A stretch of 34,241 nt of DNA. Source: a virus. Where the stretch lies: positions 1 through 34,241 of IMG/VR virus record IMGVR_UViG_3300023174_000410; one strand, written 5' to 3'. Position numbers and translations under genes: made by a program. Of this stretch, positions 33,806 to 34,241 are shown piece by piece (the stretch's first letter is position 1; each line of letters opens with the position of its first letter). The notes below the pieces were generated by a model. It was given only the letters and a program-made list of their open reading frames with translations, did no database searches and had not been told where the DNA came from.

Positions 33806-34241
33806 TGGCGACAAAAGCATTTGATTTAAGTAAATTTCGTAAAACTCTAACTAAGAGTATTGATGGATTAGGTGTGGGTTTTAATGATCCTACAGATTGG
33901 GTAAGTACTGGCAACTATGCACTAAACTATTTGATTAGCAGTGATTTCCATAAAGGTATTCCCTTGGGGAAAGTTACTGTATTTGCCGGTGAAAGTGGTG
34001 CAGGCAAAAGTTATATTTGCAGTGGTAACTTGATTAAAAATGCACAAGAACAAGGTATCTATGTAGTTCTAGTTGATACAGAAAATGCACTAGATGAAGC
34101 TTGGCTTAAAGCATTAGGTGTAGACACAGGTGAGGATAAACTACTGAAATTGAATATGGCCATGATTGATGATGTGGCCAAAACTATCAGTGAGTTCATG
34201 AAAGAATACAAACTTATGGAGGAACGCCCAAAAGTTTTATT
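33805..34241 (+). CDS. uvsX: UvsX-like RecA-family recombinase, 3' end outside the window
   Basis: The first 145 codons are visible and the frame is open to the right edge. The N-terminus (M-A-T-K-A-F-D-L-S-K-F) leads to the RecA core. Walker A is G-E-S-G-A-G-K-S at residues 62-69, preceded by G-I-P-L-G-K-V-T-V-F-A. The next strand is V-V-L-V-D-T-E-N-A, with the Glu that activates water in RecA-type ATPases. T4 UvsX has 391 residues, so about 60% is missing here. It catalyses strand exchange on gp32-coated ssDNA for recombination-dependent replication and repair. It overlaps the upstream stop by one base and shares the gp32 transcription unit. Confidence 0.92.
   Translation, partial: MATKAFDLSKFRKTLTKSIDGLGVGFNDPTDWVSTGNYALNYLISSDFHKGIPLGKVTVFAGESGAGKSYICSGNLIKNAQEQGIYVVLVDTENALDEAWLKALGVDTGEDKLLKLNMAMIDDVAKTISEFMKEYKLMEERPKVL

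Overview
The window reads as part of a low-GC, T4-like myovirus genome (contractile tail), probably from an aquatic phage. The evidence is a set of T4-type structural and packaging genes (gp13, gp14, gp15, gp16, gp17, gp18, gp19, gp4), DNA-metabolism genes (gp1 kinase, gp32, UvsX), T4-type late promoter boxes (TATAAATA) upstream of virion genes, and tight packing with TAATG/ATGA overlaps. No tRNA, rRNA, CRISPR, IS element or integrase is visible. The host cannot be named from sequence alone. Small-module-rich tail proteins and 'NKTLTSP' fibre repeats resemble phages of marine or freshwater bacteria.

Region 1 (1-13036) is the adsorption apparatus. A giant collagen-like fibre gene enters from beyond the left edge and ends at 10604, so at least 3,533 residues are visible. 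Long (Gly-Ile-Gln)(Gly-Val-Gln) tracts are interrupted by 20 related modules of about 50-60 residues that resemble CBM5/12 carbohydrate-binding domains. Two modules carry inserted glycine-rich domains, one of which looks interrupted by a second. The next gene encodes an 803-aa fibre with a C1q/TNF-like C-terminal domain.

Region 2 (13037-15864) is a three-gene sugar-modification cassette: a DUF4422 glycosyltransferase-like protein, a TPR-FkbM methyltransferase and a GT2 glycosyltransferase. It sits behind an exact sigma70 consensus promoter (TTGACA-N16-TATAAT).

Region 3 (19131 down to 15861, minus strand) is a neck/tail-completion operon, gp14 - gp15 - Nudix hydrolase. It converges on the sugar cassette with a 4-bp stop-codon overlap. 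It diverges from gp13 at a perfect 22-bp palindrome that carries a late-promoter box on each strand.

Region 4 (19172-32228, plus strand) holds gp13, dNMP kinase gp1, a very long sheath gp18, tube gp19, a tube-like protein, a small unknown, head-completion nuclease gp4, terminase small subunit gp16, two putative head proteins, terminase large subunit gp17 and a 767-aa unknown. Several genes here have a late-promoter box only 4-5 nt before the start codon and no clear Shine-Dalgarno, which suggests leaderless late transcripts.

Region 5 (32229-34241) is replication and recombination: a terminator, a sigma70-like promoter, ssDNA-binding gp32 with a degraded zinc site, an acidic unknown, and UvsX running off the right edge.

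The most unusual content is the collagen-like fibre with nested domains beside a C1q-like fibre and a sugar-modifying cassette, and the enlargement of nearly every tail protein by small W-rich modules.
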